A stretch of 64,000 nt of DNA from Ruminococcus_G sp964621905 (lineage in GTDB: Bacteria > Bacillota > Clostridia > Lachnospirales > Lachnospiraceae), in NCBI GenBank assembly GCA_964621905.1, contig CAZUNG010000007.1, forward strand, positions 1-64,000, read 5' to 3'. Each line of letters opens with the position of its first letter. Position 1 is the stretch's first letter. The notes below the pieces were generated by a model, which ran no database searches, was not told the origin of the DNA, and saw only the letters and a program-made list of their open reading frames with translations. The translations under genes and the position numbers were made by a program. Positions 1-7,177 of the stretch are shown here, one piece after another.

Positions 1-97
1 TGAAAATCTTATTTCGAATTTTCAAGGATGTGTTTTACTGTTCAGTTATCAAAGTTCGTTGTCTGCTGTGCTTGTCTGTATCAGCGACAGCTATATT
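1..97 (-). other. probable rRNA-operon leader, running off the left edge
   Basis: Downstream of a consensus promoter the minus strand reads a leader containing a TTTGATAACTGAACAG-like element. Such elements are common in leaders and spacers of clostridial rRNA operons. No mature rRNA sequence lies inside the window, so the assignment rests on the leader motif and promoter strength alone. A tRNA or other stable RNA leader is possible. Confidence 0.45.
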
Positions 98-126
98 AGA
101 ATAGCACGCCCTTCCCCATAAGTCAA
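98..126 (-). promoter_or_regulatory. strong sigma-A promoter reading off the left edge
   Basis: On the minus strand a -35 TTGACT (121-126) is separated by exactly 17 bases from a -10 TATTCT (98-103). It points toward the rRNA-like leader and away from the NlpC/P60 gene, whose terminator lies at 244-294. Confidence 0.7.
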
Positions 127-243
127 CAATTTTTTTAAATTTTTTAAATTTTCGAAAATTTATAAATAATTTATTAATTTATATGCGATTCAATTTGTAA
201 ATTACACAGCATGGATTGTTTGGGAATATCACTGTTTCAAACT

Positions 244-294
244 AAATACCGCAGATTGACAGAAGCCGCTTGACCCTCCCAATCCGCGGTATTT
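244..294 (-). terminator. terminator of the NlpC/P60 gene
   Basis: AAATACCGC (244-252) and GCGGTATTT (286-294) form a perfect 9-bp stem directly after the stop codon at 296-298. The trailing T tract on the minus strand is weak. Confidence 0.55.
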
Positions 295-295
295 A

Positions 296-1378
296 TCAAG
301 ATGCATATCCGCTCATTCGAACAAACTTTGCATCGAGTAAATCATTTTCATTCAGAGCACGCTTCACAACGCCGCAGTTGCAGACCGTACCACTGATATG
401 CTGATTGCATTCAAGTTTTGCCGAACATACTGTGGGGCCTCCGCATTCTGAAGCTGCCACCATATCATTCCCCAGATATAAAAGGATGTGCTGATACTTC
501 CCATTTCCAAAACAGCAGCAGATCGCATCTCCCGGCCTAAGCTCCTCCCGGCTGATCTCCTGTCCATATAATGAAAAATTATCCGCGTTCAAATCCGCTC
601 CAAAATCATATCCGTTTTGGGTATAAGCATACATCAGAAGCCCGGAACAGTCTACTCCGCCGTCCTCCGGCCCATTGCCACCCCAGATATACTGTGCTCC
701 CAGCAATGAGAGTGCACTCTCACATACTGGTTCCTCATACACCGTCACGCTGCACTCTGCTGTATACTGACCCACGCGCGCTGTGATCACCGTCGTCCCG
801 GCAGCACGTGCCGTTATTTTCCCTTTGGAGACTGTAGCCACATCGGGATTTGTACTTTTCCAGCCTGTGAGTTTAGAGTCTGTCGTGTCAGAAGGACTGC
901 AGGTGATATATAGATTCGCTGTGTTATCCTTGAGCAATACCAGTTCTGTTTTTGAAAGAACGATTGATTCCATTGGTTTTCTATTATGATATGTTAGCGA
1001 TCCATCCTGTTTCCCCTCCTTATCAACCCAGGTATTCCCTGCCCAGGTAGCTGCAAGCATTCTTCCATCAGATCCGACATAATAGCCATCCACCCATGCA
1101 TTCGTTTTCAGGCTGCCGTCATGAGCCTCCCCAAAATAATACCAGCCCCCGTCTAGCTGCTGCCAGCCCGAAACCCGATAACCTTCACCATTAAAATAAT
1201 ACCATTTATCATCAATCTCTTTCCATTCATTTTCCGGCCAGCCCTCATTCTCGTTATGATACCACCATCCTGTATCGTTCTGCTCCCATCCGGTTCCCTG
1301 CGCCAAAACCTCTGCAGACCCTGTCATTGGAAAAGTCAACATTAAAGTCAGCATGGCAATTCTTATTCGTTTTCTCAT
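296..1378 (-). CDS. secreted NlpC/P60 peptidoglycan hydrolase with cell-wall-binding repeats and a BIG2 domain
   Basis: A predicted exported cell-wall peptidase of 360 aa. Residues 1-27 form a signal peptide (RKR, then a hydrophobic core ending near AQG). Residues about 30-125 hold aromatic, glycine-rich cell-wall-binding repeats (DTGWWYHNENEGW, DDKWYYFNGEGY, DGGWYYFG), like choline-binding modules. Residues about 135-213 are a bacterial Ig-like (BIG2) domain ending SKGKITARAAGTTVITA. The C-terminal NlpC/P60 domain has the catalytic pair Cys244 (DCSG) and His297 (YQHILL), so it should cleave peptide stems of peptidoglycan. The C-terminal part carries extra cysteines (CCC at 287-289). It is monocistronic, with its own terminator and a GGAGA ribosome site before ATG. 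The substrate bond is not predictable from the sequence. Confidence 0.9.
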   Translation of the reverse strand: MRKRIRIAMLTLMLTFPMTGSAEVLAQGTGWEQNDTGWWYHNENEGWPENEWKEIDDKWYYFNGEGYRVSGWQQLDGGWYYFGEAHDGSLKTNAWVDGYYVGSDGRMLAATWAGNTWVDKEGKQDGSLTYHNRKPMESIVLSKTELVLLKDNTANLYITCSPSDTTDSKLTGWKSTNPDVATVSKGKITARAAGTTVITARVGQYTAECSVTVYEEPVCESALSLLGAQYIWGGNGPEDGGVDCSGLLMYAYTQNGYDFGADLNADNFSLYGQEISREELRPGDAICCCFGNGKYQHILLYLGNDMVAASECGGPTVCSAKLECNQHISGTVCNCGVVKRALNENDLLDAKFVRMSGYAS

Positions 1379-1484
1379 GTATCATTCTCCTTTTCTTTTG
1401 CGTCTATCATCTCACGATTTTTATCAAAGCGCAAGGCTAATACCTGCATCTTTCTGAAAGCGGCAAATACATACAAACATCGAC

Positions 1485-1527
1485 AAAAGAGCAAACCGGC
1501 TGCCGACGCAGACGTATTTGCTCTTTT
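1485..1527 (-). terminator. terminator of the cooS-cooF-oxidoreductase operon
   Basis: AAAAGAGCAAA (1485-1495) pairs perfectly with TTTGCTCTTTT (1517-1527). On the minus strand the hairpin ends in TTTT, about 30 bases after the stop of the last gene of the CO dehydrogenase operon. Confidence 0.8.
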
Positions 1528-1559
1528 ATACGGATAATCTAATCTATCTGTTGCAGTTC

Positions 1560-2780
1560 TCAGGATGCATAAGTGTATTGCCCATCCTCCATAATACCAT
1601 AAAAATCTGCAAAATCCAGTTGGAATACCTCTTTCTTCTCAGGCAGTAATACCTCATTTTTAATCAGATACTGATAGATGCCGGAATAATCAATATCCCC
1701 CTGCAGCAGGATACTCTTCAGTCTCCCGTCACGGATAATGGCCTTCTTGTATTGTTTACTGTCCTCGCGGATCAGGACTTCATCACCGTCTTCTGCAATT
1801 CCATTGCCGACTGACAATGTGACCAAGCCGTAAAAATTCATGGTGTTTTTCATTGCGTACCGGTCCACATAGTAAGTTGTCCGGCCACACATATTATAAG
1901 CTGCTGTCTGGCCTTGTTTCATGGCATTCGGCCAGATGCCGGAAAGCCCTGCCACATCACCGGCCGCATAGATACCACTGCATGATGTCTGAAGATGGCT
2001 ATCAACTGTAATCGACCGCTCTGTTTGAATTCCGCTCCCTTCCAGAAATCCAACCGCAGACCGGACACCGGCTGCTACAATGACCAGATCACAACACAGT
2101 TTTGTTCCGTCATCCAGTAAGACGCTGGTAATACGGCCGCTTTCATCCATCTCAGTCTCTGATGCTTTTCTGCCCAGTATAAAACGACACCCCGCCGCTT
2201 CAAACAATTCACGGTAGGCCTTTCCAGCAGTCTCATCCAGCTGCAGGGGCAGAATCCGTTCTGCCATTTCTACCACGGTTACTGTTTTGCCCTGCTCTAA
2301 AAATGCATACGCCGCATCCATCCCCACCAGCCCGGATCCAACAATCAGAATCTCCTTCGCGCCTCTGGCACACTTGTCAATCCTCTGCGCATCCTTTAAA
2401 TCCCGGAGTCCAAAAACATTGACGGCATTGCGAAAATCTCCCACCGGGGGTATAACGCTCTGTGCGCCTGTCGCAATCAACAGCCGGTCAAACGTCACCT
2501 GACCGCCATTGTCAAGATACAGTATCCTGCGATCCGGTATGACTTTCTCCACCCGGCATCCTTTCACCCAGGCAACATCACTGCTTTCAAAAAAGTCAGA
2601 CGCAGTAAAGTTAAGAGTTTCCTCATCCCGTTCATGGCTGAGATATTTGTGCAGCATGCATCTGGAATGTACGTGTTCATCCTCTGAGATCATGATAATC
2701 TCTGCATCTTTATCACATTCCCGAATGGTTCTGGCCGCTGTCATACCGGCAGCCCCCACTCCGATAATAACGTGTCTCAT
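1560..2780 (-). CDS. CODH-associated FAD/NAD(P)H oxidoreductase
   Basis: A flavoprotein of the pyridine nucleotide-disulfide oxidoreductase class 1 family, 406 aa. It has an N-terminal FAD-binding Rossmann motif (IIGVGAAG, residues 4-11), a second nucleotide-binding motif (IVGSGLVG, about residue 150) and the FAD-closing motif YAAGDVA. It is the third gene of a cooS-cooF-oxidoreductase operon. This arrangement is known in many anaerobes, where electrons from CO oxidation pass through the CooF ferredoxin to NAD(P)+ or in the reverse direction. The start was set at 2780 because ATG there overlaps the cooF stop (ATGA) and follows GGGAGGTGG at good spacing; an upstream start would add 26 residues inside cooF. 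The preferred pyridine nucleotide is not known. Confidence 0.88.
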   Translation of the reverse strand: MRHVIIGVGAAGMTAARTIRECDKDAEIIMISEDEHVHSRCMLHKYLSHERDEETLNFTASDFFESSDVAWVKGCRVEKVIPDRRILYLDNGGQVTFDRLLIATGAQSVIPPVGDFRNAVNVFGLRDLKDAQRIDKCARGAKEILIVGSGLVGMDAAYAFLEQGKTVTVVEMAERILPLQLDETAGKAYRELFEAAGCRFILGRKASETEMDESGRITSVLLDDGTKLCCDLVIVAAGVRSAVGFLEGSGIQTERSITVDSHLQTSCSGIYAAGDVAGLSGIWPNAMKQGQTAAYNMCGRTTYYVDRYAMKNTMNFYGLVTLSVGNGIAEDGDEVLIREDSKQYKKAIIRDGRLKSILLQGDIDYSGIYQYLIKNEVLLPEKKEVFQLDFADFYGIMEDGQYTYAS

Positions 2781-3226
2781 GCTTCCACCTCCCTGACATA
2801 GATGGCCTGTGTCGGACAGGCTTTTACACAACTCGGCTCTTCTCCGTGTTCTGCACAAAAATCACATTTCAATATTTTAGACCTCGTTTTCGCGTCCGGT
2901 TTCAAAACCCCATACGGGCAATTCATCACACACATAAAACAGGATCCGCATTTTTGCCCATCATATTTCACATGACCACTTTCAGAATCTTTGGAAAGTG
3001 CGCCGCTCATACAGGACATTACACACTCCGGCTGATCACAGTGCCGGCAGAAAATCGGTTTATATCCGCCGCCGCCCATCAACACATGATTACGGGATTC
3101 ATTTTCAATATCAGTCAGCTTCAGGTCATAAACGGTTCCTGAGTTCTTTCTGTGTGCCTGCATACACGCTGTTGTACAATTCAGACATCCATCGCACTTA
3201 TCCGCATCTACAAAAATTCTTTTCAT
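2777..3226 (-). CDS. cooF: CooF-like 4Fe-4S ferredoxin
   Basis: Electron-transfer partner of CO dehydrogenase, 149 aa. Four cysteine clusters are visible: C11-x2-C14-x2-C17-x3-C21, then CRHCDQPECVMSC, CGSCFMCVMNCP and CDFCAEHGEEPSCVKACP. This is the pattern of polyferredoxin electron-transfer subunits of the CooF/HycB/DmsB type, predicting four [4Fe-4S] clusters. It starts 14 bases after the cooS stop and overlaps the oxidoreductase start by 4 bases, so the three genes should be co-translated. It is cytoplasmic, with no signal peptide or membrane anchor. Confidence 0.9.
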   Translation of the reverse strand: MKRIFVDADKCDGCLNCTTACMQAHRKNSGTVYDLKLTDIENESRNHVLMGGGGYKPIFCRHCDQPECVMSCMSGALSKDSESGHVKYDGQKCGSCFMCVMNCPYGVLKPDAKTRSKILKCDFCAEHGEEPSCVKACPTQAIYVREVEA

Positions 3227-3240
3227 AAGCCTGTACCCCG

Positions 3241-5124
3241 CTAAATATTCAGGTCAGTACGTCTCTCCTGAATAATCCCTTCCAGAATATCTGCACTCTG
3301 TGCCGCATCAGAATTGATGATCACCTGTCCGCCAGTCAGCTGCTTCATATCCTCCGTCAATACTTTAACTGCCACTTCACTTCCGGTAACAAACGGAGGA
3401 AGCCCAAGATGGAGCGGCAGACCGAGAGCAAGGCCGAATGAACCATCTGCGAGTGCCTGCTCTTCCAGCCATTGTGGTGCAGAAAGTACCAGCGGAAGCT
3501 GCGGAAGATCCACACCGAGTTCAGCCGCCATCTCCGTTGCAACAATTTCCAGGCGTCCAATCGCCAGGCATGGACCAAAATTCAGAACCGGCGGAATGCC
3601 CAGCTTTTTACAGACTGCCTGAAGTTTTGGTCCTGCGAGTTCAGCTGCTTCCGGCGTCATCAGACCGCAGTTTTCAATTCCGCCCGACGAACATCCAGCA
3701 GTCAGCACAATGATATCCTTTGCAATCAGTTTTTTTGTGAGTTCTACACTCAATACATCATGTCCGCCTGCAGTCAGATTTGAACATCCCACAACCCCTG
3801 CAATTCCTTTGATATCGCCCGATACAATCAGATCGATCAGCGGTTTCCAGCTTCCTCCCAGAAATTCTTTCAAAGAACCTTCACTGACACCGGTAAGAGA
3901 ATGGTCATTCCCATGTTCGCTCATCAGATCCAGCTTCACGCTGGAACGACGTTCTTTATATGCGTCAACAATCTTATCAATGATCGTATCACTCAGGCTT
4001 TCTCTGTTTTCAAAATCAAATGGTATGTATTCTGCATTTGCTTTCTTCGCCACATCATCCAGACAGATCTGTTTGATCTTCAGCTCTTCGCAAATCGGTT
4101 CAATACCCGGAAGTGTACAGTTAAATTCTGACAAAACCGCATCGATGGCGCCGGTTGCCAGTACTGCTTCACTTGTATAATTATTGCCGGCATGGCCGTC
4201 AAATACCTCTGTGTAATGACTTCCGCGAAGCTGCAGATCCTGACCAACACAGGTACATCCCACCAGCTTAAATCCTTTTGCCCCGGCCTCCTGTGCTTTT
4301 GCAACCGCTTCTTTGCCGGTCAGACGCTCCTGAAGATCTACGAACATGGTATGCTGATGCCCCGTGATCATAATGTTGATATAATCCGGATCAATTACGC
4401 GAAGTCCAACAGGCGCCATGCGAAGTTCCGGTTCTCCAAGCAATACATCGTTTAAAAGATTTGTCAGGGTAAGCCCGTAGATTCCTGTCGAAATTCCTAG
4501 TTTCAGACAGTCAACCAACATATCAACCGGATCAGAATTTAAGTTGGTTGAAGTTTTCACAACCCCGTGAAACACTTCAGATTTGGCGCCGCCAGGCATG
4601 ATGCCAAGTTCTTTCCAACGGTCGACCCTCGGTTTATATGCTACCTTTTCAACCAGTTTCATCTTCTCATATTCCGGTTTATAAAGATCTGTCAGTACCG
4701 CATCGGCAACCGCCTGCGCTTTTTTGTAATTGTCTTCCCCTGTGATCCCAAACAATTCGCAGAGCCTGTTCAGCGCGTTCAGACCTTTTAATTCGCCTTT
4801 CGTCTGTGCTGTCTTCTTCAGATTCAATGCCGTGTTTTCAATCACATGAATGTAGCATCCTGAGCCGGCTGCAACTGCTCTCAGAAAATTTCTTGTAACA
4901 ATCGTATCAGCATTTGCACCGCAGATTCCCCTGGGTGATTTTGGCGTGATACGGCACGGACCATTGGAACACAGGCGGCAACAGACACCCTGAAGACCAA
5001 AATTACACTTTGTCTTTTGTGTATCCACACGATGATGGGAAGTTTCCATAGGCAGGCTGCGGATAAACTCCTCTAACGGTTTATCTGCACTTTTACACGT
5101 ATTGCATCCAAAGCACTGATTCAT
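3241..5124 (-). CDS. cooS: anaerobic Ni-Fe-S carbon monoxide dehydrogenase, catalytic subunit (divergent)
   Basis: CODH-family protein of 627 aa, the usual CooS length, expected to oxidise CO to CO2 in the cytoplasm. Cluster ligands can be read: C40 and C48 for cluster D; C49, C52, C57 and C68 for cluster B; and, for the NiFe4S4 cluster C, H256, C290 or C292, C336, C447, C478 and C519. An extra N-terminal CxxCxxC (C4, C7, C10) is present. Compared with Carboxydothermus CooS-II from memory, the histidine relay (His93/96/99/102) and Lys563 are not conserved: the aligned segment is CYIHVIENTAL, and the SAPEW..EK motif reads SAPQWLEEQ. This is a divergent clade member, so CO oxidation is likely but not certain. 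No acetyl-CoA synthase or CooC maturase gene is nearby. Ribosome site GGAGG precedes ATG at 5124. Confidence 0.9.
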   Translation of the reverse strand: MNQCFGCNTCKSADKPLEEFIRSLPMETSHHRVDTQKTKCNFGLQGVCCRLCSNGPCRITPKSPRGICGANADTIVTRNFLRAVAAGSGCYIHVIENTALNLKKTAQTKGELKGLNALNRLCELFGITGEDNYKKAQAVADAVLTDLYKPEYEKMKLVEKVAYKPRVDRWKELGIMPGGAKSEVFHGVVKTSTNLNSDPVDMLVDCLKLGISTGIYGLTLTNLLNDVLLGEPELRMAPVGLRVIDPDYINIMITGHQHTMFVDLQERLTGKEAVAKAQEAGAKGFKLVGCTCVGQDLQLRGSHYTEVFDGHAGNNYTSEAVLATGAIDAVLSEFNCTLPGIEPICEELKIKQICLDDVAKKANAEYIPFDFENRESLSDTIIDKIVDAYKERRSSVKLDLMSEHGNDHSLTGVSEGSLKEFLGGSWKPLIDLIVSGDIKGIAGVVGCSNLTAGGHDVLSVELTKKLIAKDIIVLTAGCSSGGIENCGLMTPEAAELAGPKLQAVCKKLGIPPVLNFGPCLAIGRLEIVATEMAAELGVDLPQLPLVLSAPQWLEEQALADGSFGLALGLPLHLGLPPFVTGSEVAVKVLTEDMKQLTGGQVIINSDAAQSADILEGIIQERRTDLNI

Positions 5125-5140
5125 TTTAATTCCTCCTGTT

Positions 5141-5237
5141 TCTTAACTTTTTTTGTCCACTTTAATTTCAAAAAATAACTGCTGTTCTCTGATATTTGCA
5201 TTTTACCATTCTTAACTTTTTTAGTCAAGTTTATTTT
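5141..5237 (-). repeat. two direct repeats in the cooS control region (candidate operators)
   Basis: Copies at 5141-5168 and 5210-5237 share TCTTAACTTTTTT followed by (A/T)GTC(A/C)A and differ at only a few positions; their starts are 69 bases apart. On the minus strand each reads roughly TTGAC-N7-GTTAA or TGGAC-N7-GTTAA, an imperfect dyad. The upstream copy covers the -35 box; the downstream copy lies just before the ribosome site. This suits a regulator binding twice, but no regulator gene is adjacent. Confidence 0.55.
5200..5228 (-). promoter_or_regulatory. cooS operon promoter
   Basis: TTGACT (-35, 5223-5228) and TAAAAT (-10, 5200-5205) are separated by 17 bases on the minus strand. The -35 lies inside one of the two repeat copies. 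The predicted 5' leader is about 70 bases. Confidence 0.75.
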
Positions 5238-6592
5238 ATGGCAGAAATTGCATCTTTTATATTCTCCACATAAATCATCCGGATACCTGTCACTTCTTTC
5301 ACCGCCGCTTCACACACTTTTGGAAGAATCACCGTCTCAAACCCCAGTTTTTTTGCCTCCTGAACCCTCTGAAGCGCCATACTGACTGCCCGCACCTCAC
5401 CACTCAGTCCGACCTCCCCAAACGCGACTACACTCTCAGGAATCACAAGATCCCGATAACTCGAAGCGATTGCAAGAAGAATCCCGAGATCAATTGCCGG
5501 TTCTGTCATCTTGATTCCCCCGGCAATATTGACATACGCGTCACTGTCCGAAAGGTTCATACCTCCCCGCTTTTCCAAAACGGCCATCAAAAGGTTCACC
5601 CGGTTAAAGTCGGTCCCCGCCGCCGTCCTTCTGGGAATTCCGAAATTGCTCCTGCAAACCAGCGCCTGCACCTCAATCAGAATCGGGCGCGTCCCCTCCA
5701 TGGAACATGCCACAACAGAACCGGATGCTCCCTCCGGTTTTCCATTCAGCATAAATTCCGAAGGATTTTTCACTTCCGCAAGTCCATTGGAACACATCTC
5801 AAAAACTCCGATTTCATTCGTAGATCCAAAACGGTTTTTCACACTGCGCAGTATGCGGTATGAAGCATGGCGGTCACCTTCAAAATATAAAACGGTATCC
5901 ACCATATGCTCCAGCACTCTCGGACCGGCAACATTACCATCTTTCGTAACGTGTCCAACAATAAATACAGAGACGCCCATTCCCTTTGCAATCTGCATCA
6001 GCGCTGCTGTTGATTCACGCACTTGGGAGACACTTCCCGGCGCAGAACTGACTTCTTCATTGTACATCGTCTGTATAGAATCAATAATCAGTACATCTGG
6101 TTTCTGCTGCTCCACAGCACTCCTGATATCGGTCAGATTTGTCTCACACAACAGCAGCATATATTCATTAAAGCTGCCGATTCTCTGTGCGCGCAGCTTA
6201 ATCTGCGCAAGAGACTCCTCACCAGAAATATATAATACTTTTTTCTCCTGCTCAGCAATCTGACGGCATACCTGAAGAAGCAGGGTGGATTTTCCGATTC
6301 CCGGATCTCCGCCTACCAGCGTCATAGAACCCTGCACGATTCCGCCTCCGAGAACCCGATCCAGTTCACCGATCTGCGTATGAAGGCGTTCTTCTGTCTC
6401 CATTTGAATCCTGGACAGCTGAACTGGCTCCACATGATTTCTTCTGACCGCTGTTTTCCCGGACAGACGCTCAGCTACCGGCTCTTCCACCAACGTATTC
6501 CATTCCCTGCACCCAGGACATTGCCCCATCCATTTTGTAGATTCATATCCGCAGCTCTGGCAGAAAAATATGGTTTTTCTTACTTTTGCCAT
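5231..6592 (-). CDS. radA: DNA repair protein RadA (Sms)
   Basis: A branch-migration ATPase acting with RecA in recombinational repair, 453 aa, the full family length. It has the N-terminal zinc finger C11-x2-C14-x10-C25-x2-C28, Walker A GGDPGIGKST (near residue 95), the RadA-specific KNRFGS motif (about residue 250), and a C-terminal Lon-protease-like domain (VNIAGGIKMTEPAIDLGILLA). It ends only a few bases from the cooS promoter, which it may partly overlap in its 3' region. In other Firmicutes radA often follows clpC; here the two are separated by one small conserved gene, and the terminator at 6622-6650 stops the upstream transcript. Confidence 0.95.
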   Translation of the reverse strand: MAKVRKTIFFCQSCGYESTKWMGQCPGCREWNTLVEEPVAERLSGKTAVRRNHVEPVQLSRIQMETEERLHTQIGELDRVLGGGIVQGSMTLVGGDPGIGKSTLLLQVCRQIAEQEKKVLYISGEESLAQIKLRAQRIGSFNEYMLLLCETNLTDIRSAVEQQKPDVLIIDSIQTMYNEEVSSAPGSVSQVRESTAALMQIAKGMGVSVFIVGHVTKDGNVAGPRVLEHMVDTVLYFEGDRHASYRILRSVKNRFGSTNEIGVFEMCSNGLAEVKNPSEFMLNGKPEGASGSVVACSMEGTRPILIEVQALVCRSNFGIPRRTAAGTDFNRVNLLMAVLEKRGGMNLSDSDAYVNIAGGIKMTEPAIDLGILLAIASSYRDLVIPESVVAFGEVGLSGEVRAVSMALQRVQEAKKLGFETVILPKVCEAAVKEVTGIRMIYVENIKDAISAIK

Positions 6593-6621
6593 GTATTCTT
6601 TTCTCCGTTTTCTATCGTTCT

Positions 6622-6650
6622 AAAAAGGACTGTTGCATGCACAACAGCCC
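6622..6650 (-). terminator. terminator after the 137-aa gene
   Basis: On the minus strand GGGCTGTTG and CAACAGTCC form a stem with one mismatch around a short loop, followed by TTTTT. It separates the small gene at 6671-7084 from radA. Confidence 0.75.
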
Positions 6651-6670
6651 TCTATCGTTTTATTTATAGG

Positions 6671-7084
6671 TCACACTCTTTCAATTTTTACAAAAACTCT
6701 TTCAGCCTCTGCCAGATCCACACTGAAGGAAAGTTTTCCGCCCAGGTTCGTTTTAATTCGGTCAATTTCTTTACCATCCAGAATAATACCATATTCCGTG
6801 TCCGCTTCCATCTCAACCGTGATCTGTGCGTCTTCCGCTCCTTCCACAAAAAATTCCATACCGTTTTCCTGCAGCATTAAATTCGTCACCGTTGTCCCCG
6901 GAACTGACTCGTATACGAACATTCCATTCCTCTCCATCTTTGTAATTTCTGAAAAAGTTTTTACCTTGTAGACATCTCCATTACACTCAAAATCGGAAAC
7001 TTTTGATTTCGTATCCAGTTCATAATTACCGAAACTGATGGTACCGTTATCCTCTGCGCGAATTAATTCTTTAATTGTTGACAT
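6671..7084 (-). CDS. conserved hypothetical protein, 137 aa
   Basis: A soluble, acidic protein without signal peptide or membrane segment, starting MSTIKELIRAEDNGTISFGN. It is beta-rich by appearance, with alternating hydrophobic residues and a conserved-looking EDNGTISFGNYELDTK segment. I recall similar Lachnospiraceae proteins being labelled endosialidase, but no catalytic signature supports that label and I do not adopt it. It has its own terminator and a good ribosome site (AGGAGG before ATG). It lies between clpC and radA without an obvious functional tie. Function unknown. Confidence 0.75.
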   Translation of the reverse strand: MSTIKELIRAEDNGTISFGNYELDTKSKVSDFECNGDVYKVKTFSEITKMERNGMFVYESVPGTTVTNLMLQENGMEFFVEGAEDAQITVEMEADTEYGIILDGKEIDRIKTNLGGKLSFSVDLAEAERVFVKIERV

Positions 7085-7177
7085 AATATGTCCTCCTGGA
7101 ATCTAGTCTGTTGTGTCTTTATAGGAACATTTCATCTGATTGTTCTCTTTCATTATATAATAAAAGGCCTCGTTATG

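Noticed and set aside
5511..6263. 250-codon plus-strand frame opposite radA
   Set aside because: It is the shadow of a conserved gene; no domain features and no ribosome site.
6671..7084. Label endosialidase for the 137-aa protein
   Set aside because: No catalytic residues or sialidase repeats are visible, and it is far from the nan operon.
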